Notes: generated by a model from the letters alone, not told the origin. Shown: positions 1-8,133, counted from the first letter of the stretch. The stretch: DNA of 64,000 nt from Bacilli bacterium (GCA_017962745.1 JAGCUR010000002.1:1-64000), one strand, 5' to 3'. Numbers and translations: made by a program.

Positions 1-126
1 ATGAAAATTATAATAAAAATATTAATAGTTTTTGCATGTCTAATTTGTCCAGGAATACCTTATTTTGCTATGTTTATATATTTATTAATAAAACTATTTG
101 AAGATAAGAAAAAGTTAAATGATTAA
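1..126 (+). CDS. Small hypothetical membrane peptide at window edge
   Basis: An open frame of 41 codons begins with ATG at the very first base and ends with TAA at 124-126. It is hydrophobic, with a cluster of Ile/Leu/Val, a Cys-Pro-Gly turn near residues 16-18 and a charged Glu-Asp-Lys-Lys-Lys end. That pattern fits one or two membrane segments with a cytosolic tail. The ATG may be internal to a longer gene that starts outside the window, so the true start and ribosome site cannot be seen. No family is recognised. Confidence 0.35.
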   Translation: MKIIIKILIVFACLICPGIPYFAMFIYLLIKLFEDKKKLND

Positions 127-285
127 TATATTGTAATAAGTGGTTCAGTTCCGTCCGTGGAAGCTAAATGTATCAATATAGGTTTTCTAGCCCCACCTTT
201 TATGAGCATTTGTATCAATATAGCTTAACTAACACAGACTAGAAACCTAGACATTTTGTATTAATTTACAAAATGTCTTTTTTCT
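127..285 (+). ncRNA. Candidate structured RNA ending in a terminator
   Basis: This non-coding stretch can form several local pairings: TTCC 149-152 with GGAA 159-162, AAGCTA 161-166 with TAGCTT 221-226, and AGGTTTTCTAG around 180-190 with CTAGAAACCT 239-248. The last two cross, as in a pseudoknot. The 13-base word TGTATCAATATAG occurs twice (169-181 and 211-223). It closes with the strong terminator at 250-284. It could be a small RNA or simply the 3' part of the upstream transcript. It matches no RNA family that I recognise. Confidence 0.33.
250..284 (+). terminator. Rho-independent terminator
   Basis: An 11-bp perfect stem, GACATTTTGTA (250-260) with TACAAAATGTC (267-277), has a 6-base loop and is followed by a run of T. 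It ends whatever transcript covers 1-250. Confidence 0.88.
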
Positions 286-328
286 TTCAAAAAATAAGCA
301 ACTTTAAGTTGCAAGCAATAAAAAAAGA

Positions 329-361
329 TACCATTATATGATTATTTTTATTATAATGGTA
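329..361 (+). promoter_or_regulatory. Palindrome containing the -10 box of the next gene
   Basis: Ten-base arms TACCATTATA (329-338) and TATAATGGTA (352-361) are perfect inverse complements. The right arm contains the consensus -10 hexamer TATAAT (352-357), placed to serve the gene starting at 384. A second small palindrome, GCAACTT-T-AAGTTGC, lies just upstream at 298-312. No good -35 is seen, so control by a bound regulator is possible but inferred. Confidence 0.45.
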
Positions 362-383
362 GTAGAGAAATGGAGATAAAGAT

Positions 384-1136
384 ATGTCTTTAATAGATTC
401 AATAGCAAATAAGTTTATCGAAAAGAAGATGGATGGTAAAACACCAGTAGTAATTGATAATACGATAGCTTCAATTAATATAATTAGGCAAAAGTTAGAA
501 AAGACGCTATTTGTAATTAGCTTAATTACAACTGGTATATTCTTAGGCTTTTATGGCTATATGATTTATTCTAATATCGCAAGTGGCGGTATTGTGAGAA
601 TAATTGTGTATGCAGTATTAATGGCAATACTAATTGCATCCACTATCTTTGATATAATTTTATATCCGGGCAAGAAACAAAAAATGAATTTCTTAGATAA
701 AAAGAAATTCAATTACGTAAAAAAGCATAAAAGAAATGTATTACTAATCACTAAAACTGCGGTTAAGGTGATATCAATTGGTTATGCTTTATATGAAATA
801 TTAGCAATTGATTCATCACCTGCAAAAGTAGTGATCCTAGCATTATCTGCTGCTGCATTCTTAATGCAAATAATAATTTATTTTGTTTCCGATTTAATTA
901 TTTTATATGGCAATTATTTAATGATGGGCTTAAATCTAGATTTAGAAGAAAGTGGTGCCTATATCTTAATTAATAAAGATGCTAGGGATATTATTAAAGC
1001 TAACCAAATGGTTAGAACCAAAGATGAAAACTTGATTATCGAAGACATTAAAAAGCAAGTAAGAGTAGATAAACAAGTAAGAATTAATGATACAAACATT
1101 AAAAAAGAAATGGCTCATAATGATTCTAATGAATAA
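384..1136 (+). CDS. Hypothetical four-helix membrane protein
   Basis: This 250-residue protein has about four hydrophobic segments (roughly residues 40-63, 68-92, 120-142 and 148-182). Between helices 2 and 3 there is a short Lys-rich cytosolic loop, and the C-terminal tail of about 60 residues is charged and Lys/Asp-rich. The start at ATG 384 is supported by GGAG a few bases upstream. The gene is monocistronic, with a promoter candidate at 352-357 and a terminator overlapping its stop codon. No family, catalytic motif or partner is recognised. The charged tail could bind protein or nucleic acid, but nothing in the sequence proves it. Confidence 0.75.
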   Translation: MSLIDSIANKFIEKKMDGKTPVVIDNTIASINIIRQKLEKTLFVISLITTGIFLGFYGYMIYSNIASGGIVRIIVYAVLMAILIASTIFDIILYPGKKQKMNFLDKKKFNYVKKHKRNVLLITKTAVKVISIGYALYEILAIDSSPAKVVILALSAAAFLMQIIIYFVSDLIILYGNYLMMGLNLDLEESGAYILINKDARDIIKANQMVRTKDENLIIEDIKKQVRVDKQVRINDTNIKKEMAHNDSNE

Positions 1137-1162
1137 GACTAATTTAGTCTTACTCTTTTTTT
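1134..1162 (+). terminator. Rho-independent terminator overlapping stop codon
   Basis: The stem TAAGACT (1134-1140) with AGTCTTA (1146-1152) is followed by CTCTTTTTTT. The stop codon of the preceding gene is the first part of the stem. Confidence 0.85.
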
Positions 1163-1213
1163 AATTATAACTTAATTTTATAATTGATTAATAATTTTGA
1201 ATTGTTGTTTCAA

Positions 1214-1242
1214 TTGACAAATAGCAGTTTTTAGTTTAAAAT
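1214..1242 (+). promoter_or_regulatory. Promoter of pckA
   Basis: TTGACA (1214-1219), a 17-base spacer and TAAAAT (1237-1242) form a near-consensus vegetative promoter. Short inverse repeats AATTG/CAATT sit around 1200-1217 and overlap the -35, which could be a regulator site. Confidence 0.7.
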
Positions 1243-1290
1243 CTTTATGGATTTTTAAATAAATATCTATAGTTTTTGGAGGAAAAAGAT

Positions 1291-2898
1291 ATGAGCAAAA
1301 TCAATTTAGAAAAGTACGGTATTTTAGGTGCAAAGGAGATTATCTATAATCCTTCTTATGAAGCATTATTCAAAGATGAAATGGATCCTAGCTTAACTGG
1401 CTATGATAAAGGCCAATTAACTGAACTTGATGCAGTTAACGTTATGACTGGTATTTATACAGGTCGTAGTCCTAAGGATAAATACATCGTTATGGATGCA
1501 AACTCAAAAGACACTGTTTGGTGGACTACTGAAGGTTATAAGAATGATAACCACCCAATGAGTGAAGAAGTTTGGGCACAAGTTAAAAAGTTAGCTCAAG
1601 AAGAATTATCAAATAAGAAATTATATGTAGTTGATGCATTCTGCGGTGCTAATAAAGACACTAGAATGGCTATCAGATTCATCATGGAAGTTGCTTGGCA
1701 AGCACATTTCGTAAGAAATATGTTTATTAAACCTACTCCTGAAGAAGAAGCTAATTTCGAACCTAACTTTATCATCTACACTGCTTCAAAAGCAAAAGTT
1801 GAAAACTATAAAGAATTAGGATTAAATTCAGAAACTTGCGTTGCATTTAATATTACTAGCCGTGAACAAGTTATTCTAAATACTTGGTATGGTGGTGAAA
1901 TGAAGAAAGGTATGTTCTCAATGATGAACTACTATTTACCTCTTCAAGGAATCGCTGCTATGCACTGCTCTGCAAACACTGATATGAACGGTGAAAACAC
2001 TGCTATTTTCTTTGGTTTAAGTGGAACTGGTAAGACTACTTTATCAACTGATCCAAAGAGATTATTAATCGGTGATGATGAACATGGTTGGGATGACAAA
2101 GGCGTATTCAACTTTGAAGGTGGATGCTACGCTAAAGTTATCAACCTTGATAAAGATTCAGAACCTGATATCTATAATGCAATTAAGAGAAACGCATTAT
2201 TAGAAAACGTTACAGTTGATGAAAATGGTAAGATTGATTTTGCGGATAAGAGCGTTACTGAAAACACACGTGTTTCTTATCCAATCGATCACATTCAAAA
2301 CATCGTTCGCCCAGTATCAAGTGCTCCAGCAGCTAAGAATGTTATCTTCTTATCAGCTGATGCCTTCGGAGTATTACCTCCAGTATCAATTTTAACTCCT
2401 GAACAAACTCAATATTATTTCTTAAGTGGATTCACTGCAAAACTTGCAGGTACTGAAAGAGGTATCACAGAACCTACTCCAACATTCTCTGCATGCTTCG
2501 GTCAAGCATTCCTTGAATTACACCCAACAAAATATGCTCAAGAATTAGTTAAGAGAATGAATATGAGCGGTGCTAAAGCATACTTAGTTAATACTGGTTG
2601 GAATGGAACTGGTAAGAGAATCTCTATTAAAGATACTCGTGGAATTATCGATGCTATCTTAAACGGTGATATTAATAATGCACCTACAAAGAAGATTCCA
2701 TACTTCAACTTAGAAGTACCTACAGTATTAAACGGTGTAGCTACTGAAATCTTAGATCCACGCGATACTTATGCTAATCCACAAGATTGGGACGTAAAAG
2801 CTCAAGATTTAGCTGGTAGATTCGTTAAGAACTTCGTTAAATACGAATCAAATGCAGCTGGTAAAGCATTAGTAAAAGCTGGTCCACAACTTAAATAG
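1291..2898 (+). CDS. pckA: Phosphoenolpyruvate carboxykinase (ATP)
   Basis: This 535-residue enzyme has the usual length for ATP-dependent PEP carboxykinase, which interconverts oxaloacetate + ATP and PEP + CO2 + ADP in the cytosol. Visible signatures are the substrate loop GRSPKDKY near residues 58-65, the kinase loop GLSGTGKTT at about 242-250 with its phosphate-binding Lys, and the metal-binding segment GDDEHGWDD just after it. The start is ATG 1291, with GGAGG at 1278-1282; a TTG at 1276 in the same frame lies inside that ribosome site and is not credible. It is monocistronic with its own promoter and terminator. In fermentative Firmicutes it may run toward oxaloacetate, but direction cannot be read from sequence. 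Confidence 0.97.
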   Translation: MSKINLEKYGILGAKEIIYNPSYEALFKDEMDPSLTGYDKGQLTELDAVNVMTGIYTGRSPKDKYIVMDANSKDTVWWTTEGYKNDNHPMSEEVWAQVKKLAQEELSNKKLYVVDAFCGANKDTRMAIRFIMEVAWQAHFVRNMFIKPTPEEEANFEPNFIIYTASKAKVENYKELGLNSETCVAFNITSREQVILNTWYGGEMKKGMFSMMNYYLPLQGIAAMHCSANTDMNGENTAIFFGLSGTGKTTLSTDPKRLLIGDDEHGWDDKGVFNFEGGCYAKVINLDKDSEPDIYNAIKRNALLENVTVDENGKIDFADKSVTENTRVSYPIDHIQNIVRPVSSAPAAKNVIFLSADAFGVLPPVSILTPEQTQYYFLSGFTAKLAGTERGITEPTPTFSACFGQAFLELHPTKYAQELVKRMNMSGAKAYLVNTGWNGTGKRISIKDTRGIIDAILNGDINNAPTKKIPYFNLEVPTVLNGVATEILDPRDTYANPQDWDVKAQDLAGRFVKNFVKYESNAAGKALVKAGPQLK

Positions 2899-2907
2899 TT
2901 TAATTAA

Positions 2908-2937
2908 AGTCATTCATTAATATGAATGACTTTTTTT
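2908..2937 (+). terminator. Rho-independent terminator of pckA
   Basis: The ten-base stem AGTCATTCAT (2908-2917) with ATGAATGACT (2922-2931) and a TAAT loop is followed by seven T. Confidence 0.92.
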
Positions 2938-2949
2938 ATTGTATTTAAA

Positions 2950-2978
2950 TTGACTATGTTTTTAGATTTGTTTAAAAT
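2950..2978 (+). promoter_or_regulatory. Promoter of rubrerythrin gene
   Basis: TTGACT (2950-2955), a 17-base spacer and TAAAAT (2973-2978) lie 38 bases before the rubrerythrin start. Confidence 0.65.
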
Positions 2979-3016
2979 GTAAGTGTAATGAAATTAATAA
3001 TTAAGAGGAGGATGTT

Positions 3017-3577
3017 ATGAAGTTTCGTTGTAAAGTTTGTGGACAAATAGTAGAAGTTAAGGAAGGCGAAAGATGCCCAATTTGTGGAGCAGATTTTTCT
3101 AAATTAGAACCAATCGCTGAAAATCCTAGTAATGAAGAATTAGTATGGGCTTGCAAACACGAAGTTGGTGTTGCTCAAGGTGTAGATCCATTCGTACTTG
3201 AAGGATGCCGTGATCATTTTAAAGGTGAATGCTCAGAAGTTGGTATGTATTTAGCAATGGCTAGAGTTGCTCTAAGAGAAGGATATCCAGGAGTTGCCTT
3301 ATTATTTGAACAAATCGCTAAAGAAGAAGCAGAACATGCTGCTAAGTTTGCGGAATTATTAGGTGAAACTATTACCGATTCTACAAAAGCTAACCTAGAA
3401 AAGATGATTGCTGGTGAACACGGTGCTTGCAAATCTAAGCTTGATATCGCTAAGAGAGCTAAAGAATTAAATTATGATGCAATTCATGATGCAGTTCATG
3501 AAATGGCAAAAGACGAACAACGCCATGGTGCAAGTTTACTTGCTATGTATAATAGATTCTTTAAAGAAGAAAAATAA
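3017..3577 (+). CDS. Reverse rubrerythrin (N-terminal rubredoxin domain)
   Basis: This 186-residue protein begins with a rubredoxin-like metal site, CKVCG at residues 5-9 and CPICG at 21-25. A ferritin-like diiron domain follows with the paired Glu and ExxH ligands (KEEAEHAAKF, KDEQRHGA). In classical rubrerythrin the rubredoxin part is C-terminal; the reversed order matches the clostridial reverse rubrerythrins, which reduce hydrogen peroxide with electrons from NADH via partner proteins. It acts in the cytosol in oxidative-stress defence. The start is well supported by GAGGAGG. It stands alone between its own promoter and a strong terminator. This window also encodes Gpx and MsrA, which fits an anaerobe that meets oxygen. 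Confidence 0.92.
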   Translation: MKFRCKVCGQIVEVKEGERCPICGADFSKLEPIAENPSNEELVWACKHEVGVAQGVDPFVLEGCRDHFKGECSEVGMYLAMARVALREGYPGVALLFEQIAKEEAEHAAKFAELLGETITDSTKANLEKMIAGEHGACKSKLDIAKRAKELNYDAIHDAVHEMAKDEQRHGASLLAMYNRFFKEEK

Positions 3578-3583
3578 AAATAT

Positions 3584-3610
3584 AGTCTACCCATCGGGTA
3601 GACTTTTTTT
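3584..3610 (+). terminator. Rho-independent terminator of rubrerythrin gene
   Basis: AGTCTACCC (3584-3592) pairs with GGGTAGACT (3596-3604) around an ATC loop, followed by seven T. Confidence 0.93.
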
Positions 3611-3611
3611 A

Positions 3612-3640
3612 TTGGCGCAAGATTAAATTTATTGTATAAT
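3612..3640 (+). promoter_or_regulatory. Promoter predicted to give a leaderless mRNA
   Basis: TTGGCG (3612-3617), a 17-base spacer and a perfect TATAAT (3635-3640) lie so close to ATG 3647 that the expected transcription start falls on or next to the A of the start codon. There is no ribosome-binding sequence between the -10 box and the ATG. Confidence 0.6.
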
Positions 3641-3646
3641 CTAGTT

Positions 3647-4447
3647 ATGAAAAATTTATTTAAAGAATCGGTTTTAAAATTTAAGAAGATTAGTTATTTC
3701 CGTGACTTAGGCGGTATTCCAACTGCTGATGGAAAACATCTTAAAAAAGGTATCATTTATAAAACTAGTCATTTAGCTAATATCGATGAGGAGACTAAAC
3801 AAAAATTAGCTGATGATTTAAAGATCAGTATGGATATCGACTTAAGAAGCCCATCAGAACTAGCTGATAAACCAGAACAAATGATTGAAGGAGTTACCTA
3901 TAAACATATCCCAGTTTTAGGGGATGATGATAATCCAGCTGTTAATAAAGATACTCGCGATGAAGTTTTAGAAAATAATATGGCTGAAGAAGGTGGTAGC
4001 AGAGGCCATATTACGAGAATCTATCAAAAGATGGTTAGTAACTTAGAAGTATTAAAAAGATATAAAGAGTTTTTAAAAGAACTAATCAATAACTTTGGTA
4101 GACCAACGATGTATCACTGCACTCAAGGTAAAGATCGTACCGGTATCGCCACAATGCTTCTTTTATTAGTATTAGGTGTTGATAAAGAAATGATTATTGA
4201 AGATTACCTATACTATAATGTAGTTAATAGGCGCCTTAATAATTTATATACCTTTGGGGTAGCAGTTGGTTGCTTTTCTATTAAGAAAGCAAAAGGCTTA
4301 AGAAACTTACTAGTTACTAGGAGAGAATATTTAGAAGCAGCCTTTGGGGAAATTGATAGATTAGGTGGCATCAAAAACTATATTACTAATTATTTAGGAT
4401 TAAGTAATGAAGATACAGATGCCCTAAAAGCGATATATTTAGAATAA
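3647..4447 (+). CDS. Tyrosine-protein phosphatase family protein
   Basis: The 266-residue protein carries the phosphatase loop HCTQGKDRTG (nucleophile Cys158, Arg164) and the typical front segment YFRDLGGIPTADG with LDLRSPSE. These place it in the tyrosine/serine phosphatase family of PF13350 type, which hydrolyses phosphotyrosine, phosphoserine or phosphoinositides. No signal peptide is seen, so it is cytosolic. I chose ATG 3647; an in-frame TTG at 3632 lies inside the promoter. Translation would start without a Shine-Dalgarno sequence. A lipoprotein relative with the same loop is at 17003-18037. The substrate is unknown. Confidence 0.88.
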   Translation: MKNLFKESVLKFKKISYFRDLGGIPTADGKHLKKGIIYKTSHLANIDEETKQKLADDLKISMDIDLRSPSELADKPEQMIEGVTYKHIPVLGDDDNPAVNKDTRDEVLENNMAEEGGSRGHITRIYQKMVSNLEVLKRYKEFLKELINNFGRPTMYHCTQGKDRTGIATMLLLLVLGVDKEMIIEDYLYYNVVNRRLNNLYTFGVAVGCFSIKKAKGLRNLLVTRREYLEAAFGEIDRLGGIKNYITNYLGLSNEDTDALKAIYLE

Positions 4448-4475
4448 GTCATAAGTATTTACTTATGACTTTTTT
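4446..4475 (+). terminator. Rho-independent terminator
   Basis: AAGTCATAAGT (4446-4456) pairs with ACTTATGACTT (4461-4471) around ATTT, followed by T. The stem begins at the stop codon of the phosphatase gene. Confidence 0.9.
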
Positions 4476-4515
4476 ATGCAATTTTACTAAAGGTGTATAA
4501 AAACTTAATTTTGTA

Positions 4516-4544
4516 TTGTTTAAAAATTAAATCAATATTATAAT
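4516..4544 (+). promoter_or_regulatory. Promoter of lipid kinase-acyltransferase operon
   Basis: TTGTTT (4516-4521), a 17-base spacer and TATAAT (4539-4544) lie 24 bases upstream of the start codon at 4568. Confidence 0.55.
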
Positions 4545-4567
4545 TTATATATAATAGGAGGAATTTT

Positions 4568-5404
4568 ATGAAATATTATTTATTCAATTCATTAGCAAAC
4601 AATGGTGTTAGGCCAGAGTTTTTAAAAGATTTAGAGGGTAAAGATGGTATTTGCCTAAAAGATGTAATCGGACTAGATTATTTAGAATTCTTTAAATCAT
4701 TAAAAGAAGATGAAGAAGTGGTATTAGTTGGTGGTGACGGAACTATTAACTACCTTGTTAATGCGATTGGTGATTATAAAATTCAAAACAAATTATATTT
4801 AAGAGCAGCCGGAACTGGAAATGACTTTTTAAATGATATTAAGAAAGATCATGAAGGTGAAGAAGAAATATTATTAAATCCATACATTGAACATTTACCA
4901 ACTGTTTATGTAAATGGTATGGAAAAGAAGTTCATCAATGGTATTGGATACGGAATTGATGGATATTGTTGCGAAGTAGCAGATCAAATTAAAGAAAAAG
5001 AACCTAACAAGAAAATTGATTATACAGGTATTGCTATTAAAGGTTTACTTTTCCACTTTAAACCAGTAACAGCAACAGTAACTGTAGATGGTGTAGAAGA
5101 AACATTTACTAAAGTATGGTTATCGCCTTCAATGAAAGGTAGATTTTATGGTGGTGGAATGATGGTTGCTCCTGCTCAAGATAGAATGGGTGATGTATTA
5201 TCTAATGTCGTATATCGCGCTAGCAACAAGTTCCAAGCTTTAATTGTTTTCCCTAAGATTTTTAAAGGCGAACACGTTAAGAAAGTTAAGATGGTTAAGA
5301 TTAGAACTGGTAAAGAAATTACTGTTAAGTTTGATCGTCCATGTGCATTACAAATCGATGGTGAAACAGTATTAGGTGTTAGCGAATATACAGTAAAGGC
5401 ATAA
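4568..5404 (+). CDS. Diacylglycerol/lipid kinase family protein
   Basis: The 278-residue protein contains the DAG-kinase catalytic core: GGDGT with following NYLVNAIG near residues 58-70 and RAAGTGNDF around 79-87. A beta-rich C-terminal domain follows, as in the DgkB/YegS/BmrU family. These enzymes phosphorylate diacylglycerol or related lipids with ATP at the inner face of the membrane. The N-terminus is shortened relative to many family members, going straight from a brief strand to the GGDGT region. A strong AGGAGG site precedes the start. The next gene, a PlsC-type acyltransferase, begins 4 bases after the stop, so the two probably share a role in phosphatidic acid supply. Confidence 0.87.
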   Translation: MKYYLFNSLANNGVRPEFLKDLEGKDGICLKDVIGLDYLEFFKSLKEDEEVVLVGGDGTINYLVNAIGDYKIQNKLYLRAAGTGNDFLNDIKKDHEGEEEILLNPYIEHLPTVYVNGMEKKFINGIGYGIDGYCCEVADQIKEKEPNKKIDYTGIAIKGLLFHFKPVTATVTVDGVEETFTKVWLSPSMKGRFYGGGMMVAPAQDRMGDVLSNVVYRASNKFQALIVFPKIFKGEHVKKVKMVKIRTGKEITVKFDRPCALQIDGETVLGVSEYTVKA

Positions 5405-5408
5405 GCTA

Positions 5409-6239
5409 ATGATAAAAATAATCGTATTATTAGTATCATTAGTGCTAGGGATTCTAACTAGTTTGCTATTTGATTTTGCTAATCCATATGTTTATATACC
5501 AGTAGCATTTGGTTTCTTTGTAGCATACATAATACTTACTGTATCACTATTTTTCATTAGTGCTGTAATTATTGATTTACCGATTGATACTAAGAAGAAA
5601 CCAGAAAAATATAATGGTAGGTACCAAAAGATCTTTTCTAGATACGTTAGATGTGCCTTATCGCTATTTGGTGTTAAATTAAAAGCAAAAGGAATCGAAT
5701 TAGTTCCTAAAGATACTAACTTTTTATTAGTTGGTAATCATATATCTAATCTTGATCCCCTAGTAACTAATGTTTATTTTAAGGATTATCCATTTATTTT
5801 TGCTTCAAAAGAATCATTATTTAAAGTACCATTCTTTGGTAAGATGATTCACCAAATTGGTTATTTGAAGTTAAATAGAGAAGATGTAAGGAAAGATTTA
5901 AAAGAATTAGAAAGAGGCCTTACTTGGTTAAAAGATGGTGATTGCTCTTTAGCAGTCTATCCCGAAGGTACTAGAAACAAAACTGGTGAGACAACTTTAC
6001 TTCCTTTCAAAGATACTTGCTTTAAATTTGCGAAGAATTTACAAAAACCAATTGTAGTTAGTGCAATTTATGGCACGAAAGAAGTTAATGATCATTTATT
6101 AACAAAAAGGCATGTTGTTCATTATGAAGTAATTCAAACTTTATATTATGAAGATTATAAAGATATGACTCCATCAGAAATATCAAGTGTTGTTTATGAT
6201 ATGATTGAACAAAGAGTTTTAGAATTACAAAGTAAATAA
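5409..6239 (+). CDS. 1-acyl-sn-glycerol-3-phosphate acyltransferase (PlsC type)
   Basis: This 276-residue protein has two N-terminal hydrophobic segments (about residues 2-20 and 28-55). The acyltransferase signature follows: the HX4D box NHISNLD, a second block around FASKESLFKVPFFG, and YPEGTRN as the glycerophosphate-binding EGTR motif. It would transfer an acyl chain to lysophosphatidic acid at the membrane, giving phosphatidic acid. It is translationally linked to the upstream lipid kinase (4-base gap). Both enzymes can make phosphatidic acid by different routes, one recycling diacylglycerol and one acylating LPA. Two further proteins with PlsC domains occur at 46386 and 62121. Confidence 0.9.
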   Translation: MIKIIVLLVSLVLGILTSLLFDFANPYVYIPVAFGFFVAYIILTVSLFFISAVIIDLPIDTKKKPEKYNGRYQKIFSRYVRCALSLFGVKLKAKGIELVPKDTNFLLVGNHISNLDPLVTNVYFKDYPFIFASKESLFKVPFFGKMIHQIGYLKLNREDVRKDLKELERGLTWLKDGDCSLAVYPEGTRNKTGETTLLPFKDTCFKFAKNLQKPIVVSAIYGTKEVNDHLLTKRHVVHYEVIQTLYYEDYKDMTPSEISSVVYDMIEQRVLELQSK

Positions 6240-6267
6240 TTGCATAATAAATAGATAGTAGTATAAT
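6240..6267 (+). promoter_or_regulatory. Promoter of small membrane protein gene
   Basis: TTGCAT (6240-6245), a 16-base spacer and TATAAT (6262-6267) lie 30 bases before ATG 6298. The -35 starts on the last base of the preceding stop codon. Confidence 0.55.
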
Positions 6268-6297
6268 TTATATGTAACCATTTAGAGGAGGACATTA

Positions 6298-6732
6298 ATG
6301 GAAGAAAAGAAATTCTTAGGTATGCCTAAAAAAGTATGTTTAGGCTTAGGTTGGTTAACTTTAGTAATCGCAATAGTTGGCTTAGCAGTTGAGCATCAAA
6401 AAATGACAAAAGAAGAAAAACAACAATTTGTATCTGTATTTGTAGGTTATGTATTTGTAGCAATAGCAGTCACTATATTTTCTATAGTTGGCGCAATCGT
6501 AGCCGCTGCTGGTGCAGAAATTGGTTGGCTATTTAGTCTTTTGAACTTCTTAGCATGGGCAGTTATGTTAGTTTGCATGATCTTTGCATTTATTAACGAA
6601 GACTTCAAAGCTCCAGTATTTTATAACATTGCTGGTAAATTCGTAAAAGATGGCGAAGGCGCTAAAGAAGAAAAAGCAGAAGAACCTAAAGCTGAAGAAG
6701 CTCCTGCAGAAGAAGAAAAGAAAGAAGAATAA
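6298..6732 (+). CDS. Small membrane protein with acidic Glu/Ala/Lys tail
   Basis: This 144-residue protein has three hydrophobic segments (about residues 12-29, 45-72 and 75-97) separated by a charged loop with KEEKQQ. It ends in a low-complexity tail of about 30 residues made almost only of Glu, Ala, Lys and Pro. The layout resembles DUF4870-like small membrane proteins, but I would not assign it firmly. It has its own promoter, a perfect GAGGAGG site and a terminator, so it is a monocistronic gene. The acidic tail is probably disordered and cytosolic. Confidence 0.7.
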   Translation: MEEKKFLGMPKKVCLGLGWLTLVIAIVGLAVEHQKMTKEEKQQFVSVFVGYVFVAIAVTIFSIVGAIVAAAGAEIGWLFSLLNFLAWAVMLVCMIFAFINEDFKAPVFYNIAGKFVKDGEGAKEEKAEEPKAEEAPAEEEKKEE

Positions 6733-6738
6733 TTATAG

Positions 6739-6760
6739 AAAGGACTTTTTAGTCCTTTTT
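6739..6760 (+). terminator. Rho-independent terminator
   Basis: AAAGGACT (6739-6746) pairs with AGTCCTTT (6751-6758) around TTTT; the T tract continues to 6760. Confidence 0.87.
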
Positions 6761-6784
6761 ATTTATGGCTCATTCAATAAAATC

Positions 6785-6813
6785 TTGAAAATGAACACCA
6801 ATTAGTTTATAAT
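6785..6813 (+). promoter_or_regulatory. Promoter of efp
   Basis: TTGAAA (6785-6790), a 17-base spacer and TATAAT (6808-6813) lie 45 bases upstream of efp. Confidence 0.7.
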
Positions 6814-6857
6814 CGTAATGGATAAAAATTATGAAAGGTTAATTTAGGTGAATTTTT

Positions 6858-7427
6858 ATGGAAATGGTAAGTGCTATTGATTTAAGAGCTGGTATGGCAT
6901 TTGAATATAATAATAGTATTTGGCTAGTACTTGAACAAGATTTTATGAAACCTGGTAAAGGTAATGCAGTTATGCGTGTTAAGATGAGAGATTTAAGAAG
7001 CGGCAGTATCGTTGCTACTACAATCAACCCTAACAACAAATACAAAAAGTGCATCATCGATAAGAAAGATATGTTATTCTCTTATGTAGATGGTGATACA
7101 TATGTATTCATGGACAATGAAGACTACTCTACAATCGAACTTCCAGCAGATAGACTTGAATGGTATAAGAACTTCATCGTTGAAGGCGAAACTATTTGTC
7201 AAGTTATGATGTGCGAAGGCGAAGTATTAGGTATTCAAACTAAAGATGAAAAAGTTACTTTAGAAGTAACTCAAGCTGATCCAGCTGTTAGAGGTAACAC
7301 ATCACAAACTGCTAGAAAGAAAGTTACTTTACAAACAGGCCTAGTAATTGAAGCACCATTATTTATTGAAGAAGGCGATAAAGTAATCGTCTCTACAATC
7401 GATGGCAGTTATTCTTCAAGAGCATAA
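6858..7427 (+). CDS. efp: Elongation factor P
   Basis: The 189-residue protein matches EF-P in length and in its three beta-barrel domains. EF-P enters the ribosomal E site and relieves stalling at proline runs. The N-terminal KOW-like domain carries the tip loop KPGKGNAV with Lys34, the residue that is modified in many bacteria. The C-terminal part has the conserved block around GNTSQTARKKVTLQTG and ends in YSSRA. ATG 6858 has a weak AGGTG site 7 bases upstream; a second ATG at 6864 would give a start closer to that of most EF-Ps. No EF-P modifying enzyme is visible in this window. Confidence 0.97.
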   Translation: MEMVSAIDLRAGMAFEYNNSIWLVLEQDFMKPGKGNAVMRVKMRDLRSGSIVATTINPNNKYKKCIIDKKDMLFSYVDGDTYVFMDNEDYSTIELPADRLEWYKNFIVEGETICQVMMCEGEVLGIQTKDEKVTLEVTQADPAVRGNTSQTARKKVTLQTGLVIEAPLFIEEGDKVIVSTIDGSYSSRA

Positions 7428-7436
7428 TTGATAATT

Positions 7437-7469
7437 AATAGTAAATGAAAACCCATTTACTATTTTTTT
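7437..7469 (+). terminator. Rho-independent terminator of efp
   Basis: AATAGTAAATG (7437-7447) pairs with CATTTACTATT (7454-7464) around a six-base loop and runs into seven T. Confidence 0.9.
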
Positions 7470-7518
7470 ATTAAGTAATCATATATTATTATGATATAAT
7501 GGAATAAAGAGGCATATT

Positions 7519-8133
7519 ATGAAAGAAATGAATTATTATACTGAATTACCTGAAGGCTATATTTGTGTAAAAACAATAGATGCGAAAGAAGATAAAAAAT
7601 TTATGGTTGTAATGACAATTGTTAATTTTTTATTATTAGCAATCATATTTGCTTTAGGCACATTAATAATTCTAAAGACACATCCTGGGGAAAATATAGA
7701 TATTAATCCACTTGTTTTGCTGATTGCTTGTGCAAGTATGTTTGCTTATATTATTCTTCATGAATTGACACATGGATTATTTTATAAGATATTTACACAC
7801 GAAAAATTAACATTCGGTCTAACACTACTTGTGGCATTTTGTGGAGTGCCAAAGCTATATGTTAATAGAAAGACATCTTTAGTTACTACACTTGCTCCAT
7901 TTGTTATTTTTAATATTATATATATTTGTTTAATGATATTTATTCCTGATATATTTACTAAATTAGTTATCTTATTTATGTTTGCTATGCATGTTGGTGG
8001 ATGTGTAGGTGATTTATGGGTTACATATTATCTATTATTCAAATATCGAGATAAGAAGATGATAGTAAACGATACTGGTCCTAAACAAACTTTTTATATA
8101 GAGGAAAGTAACGATGGAAATCAAGTATCCTGA
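7519..8133 (+). CDS. DUF3267 putative membrane zinc metalloprotease
   Basis: The 204-residue protein has four or five membrane segments. The zincin motif HELTH lies at the end of the second one (around residues 87-91), followed by a further hydrophobic pair and a short C-terminal tail. This matches the DUF3267 family of predicted intramembrane-type metalloproteases; no substrate is known. A -10 box TATAAT lies at 7495-7500 and an AGAGG site precedes the ATG. Its 3' end overlaps the next gene by 20 bases, so it is the first gene of a three-gene operon with a phosphoesterase and a kinase-like protein. Confidence 0.78.
   Translation: MKEMNYYTELPEGYICVKTIDAKEDKKFMVVMTIVNFLLLAIIFALGTLIILKTHPGENIDINPLVLLIACASMFAYIILHELTHGLFYKIFTHEKLTFGLTLLVAFCGVPKLYVNRKTSLVTTLAPFVIFNIIYICLMIFIPDIFTKLVILFMFAMHVGGCVGDLWVTYYLLFKYRDKKMIVNDTGPKQTFYIEESNDGNQVS

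Noticed and set aside
139-165. tRNA-like T-arm at GGTTCAGTTCC
   Set aside because: No matching acceptor, anticodon arm or CCA end can be folded around it.
1276-1290. Earlier TTG start of pckA
   Set aside because: The TTG is part of the GGAGG ribosome site itself; ATG 1291 is correctly spaced. The same reasoning moves the starts of the genes now at 30836, 50873, 18037 and 58427.
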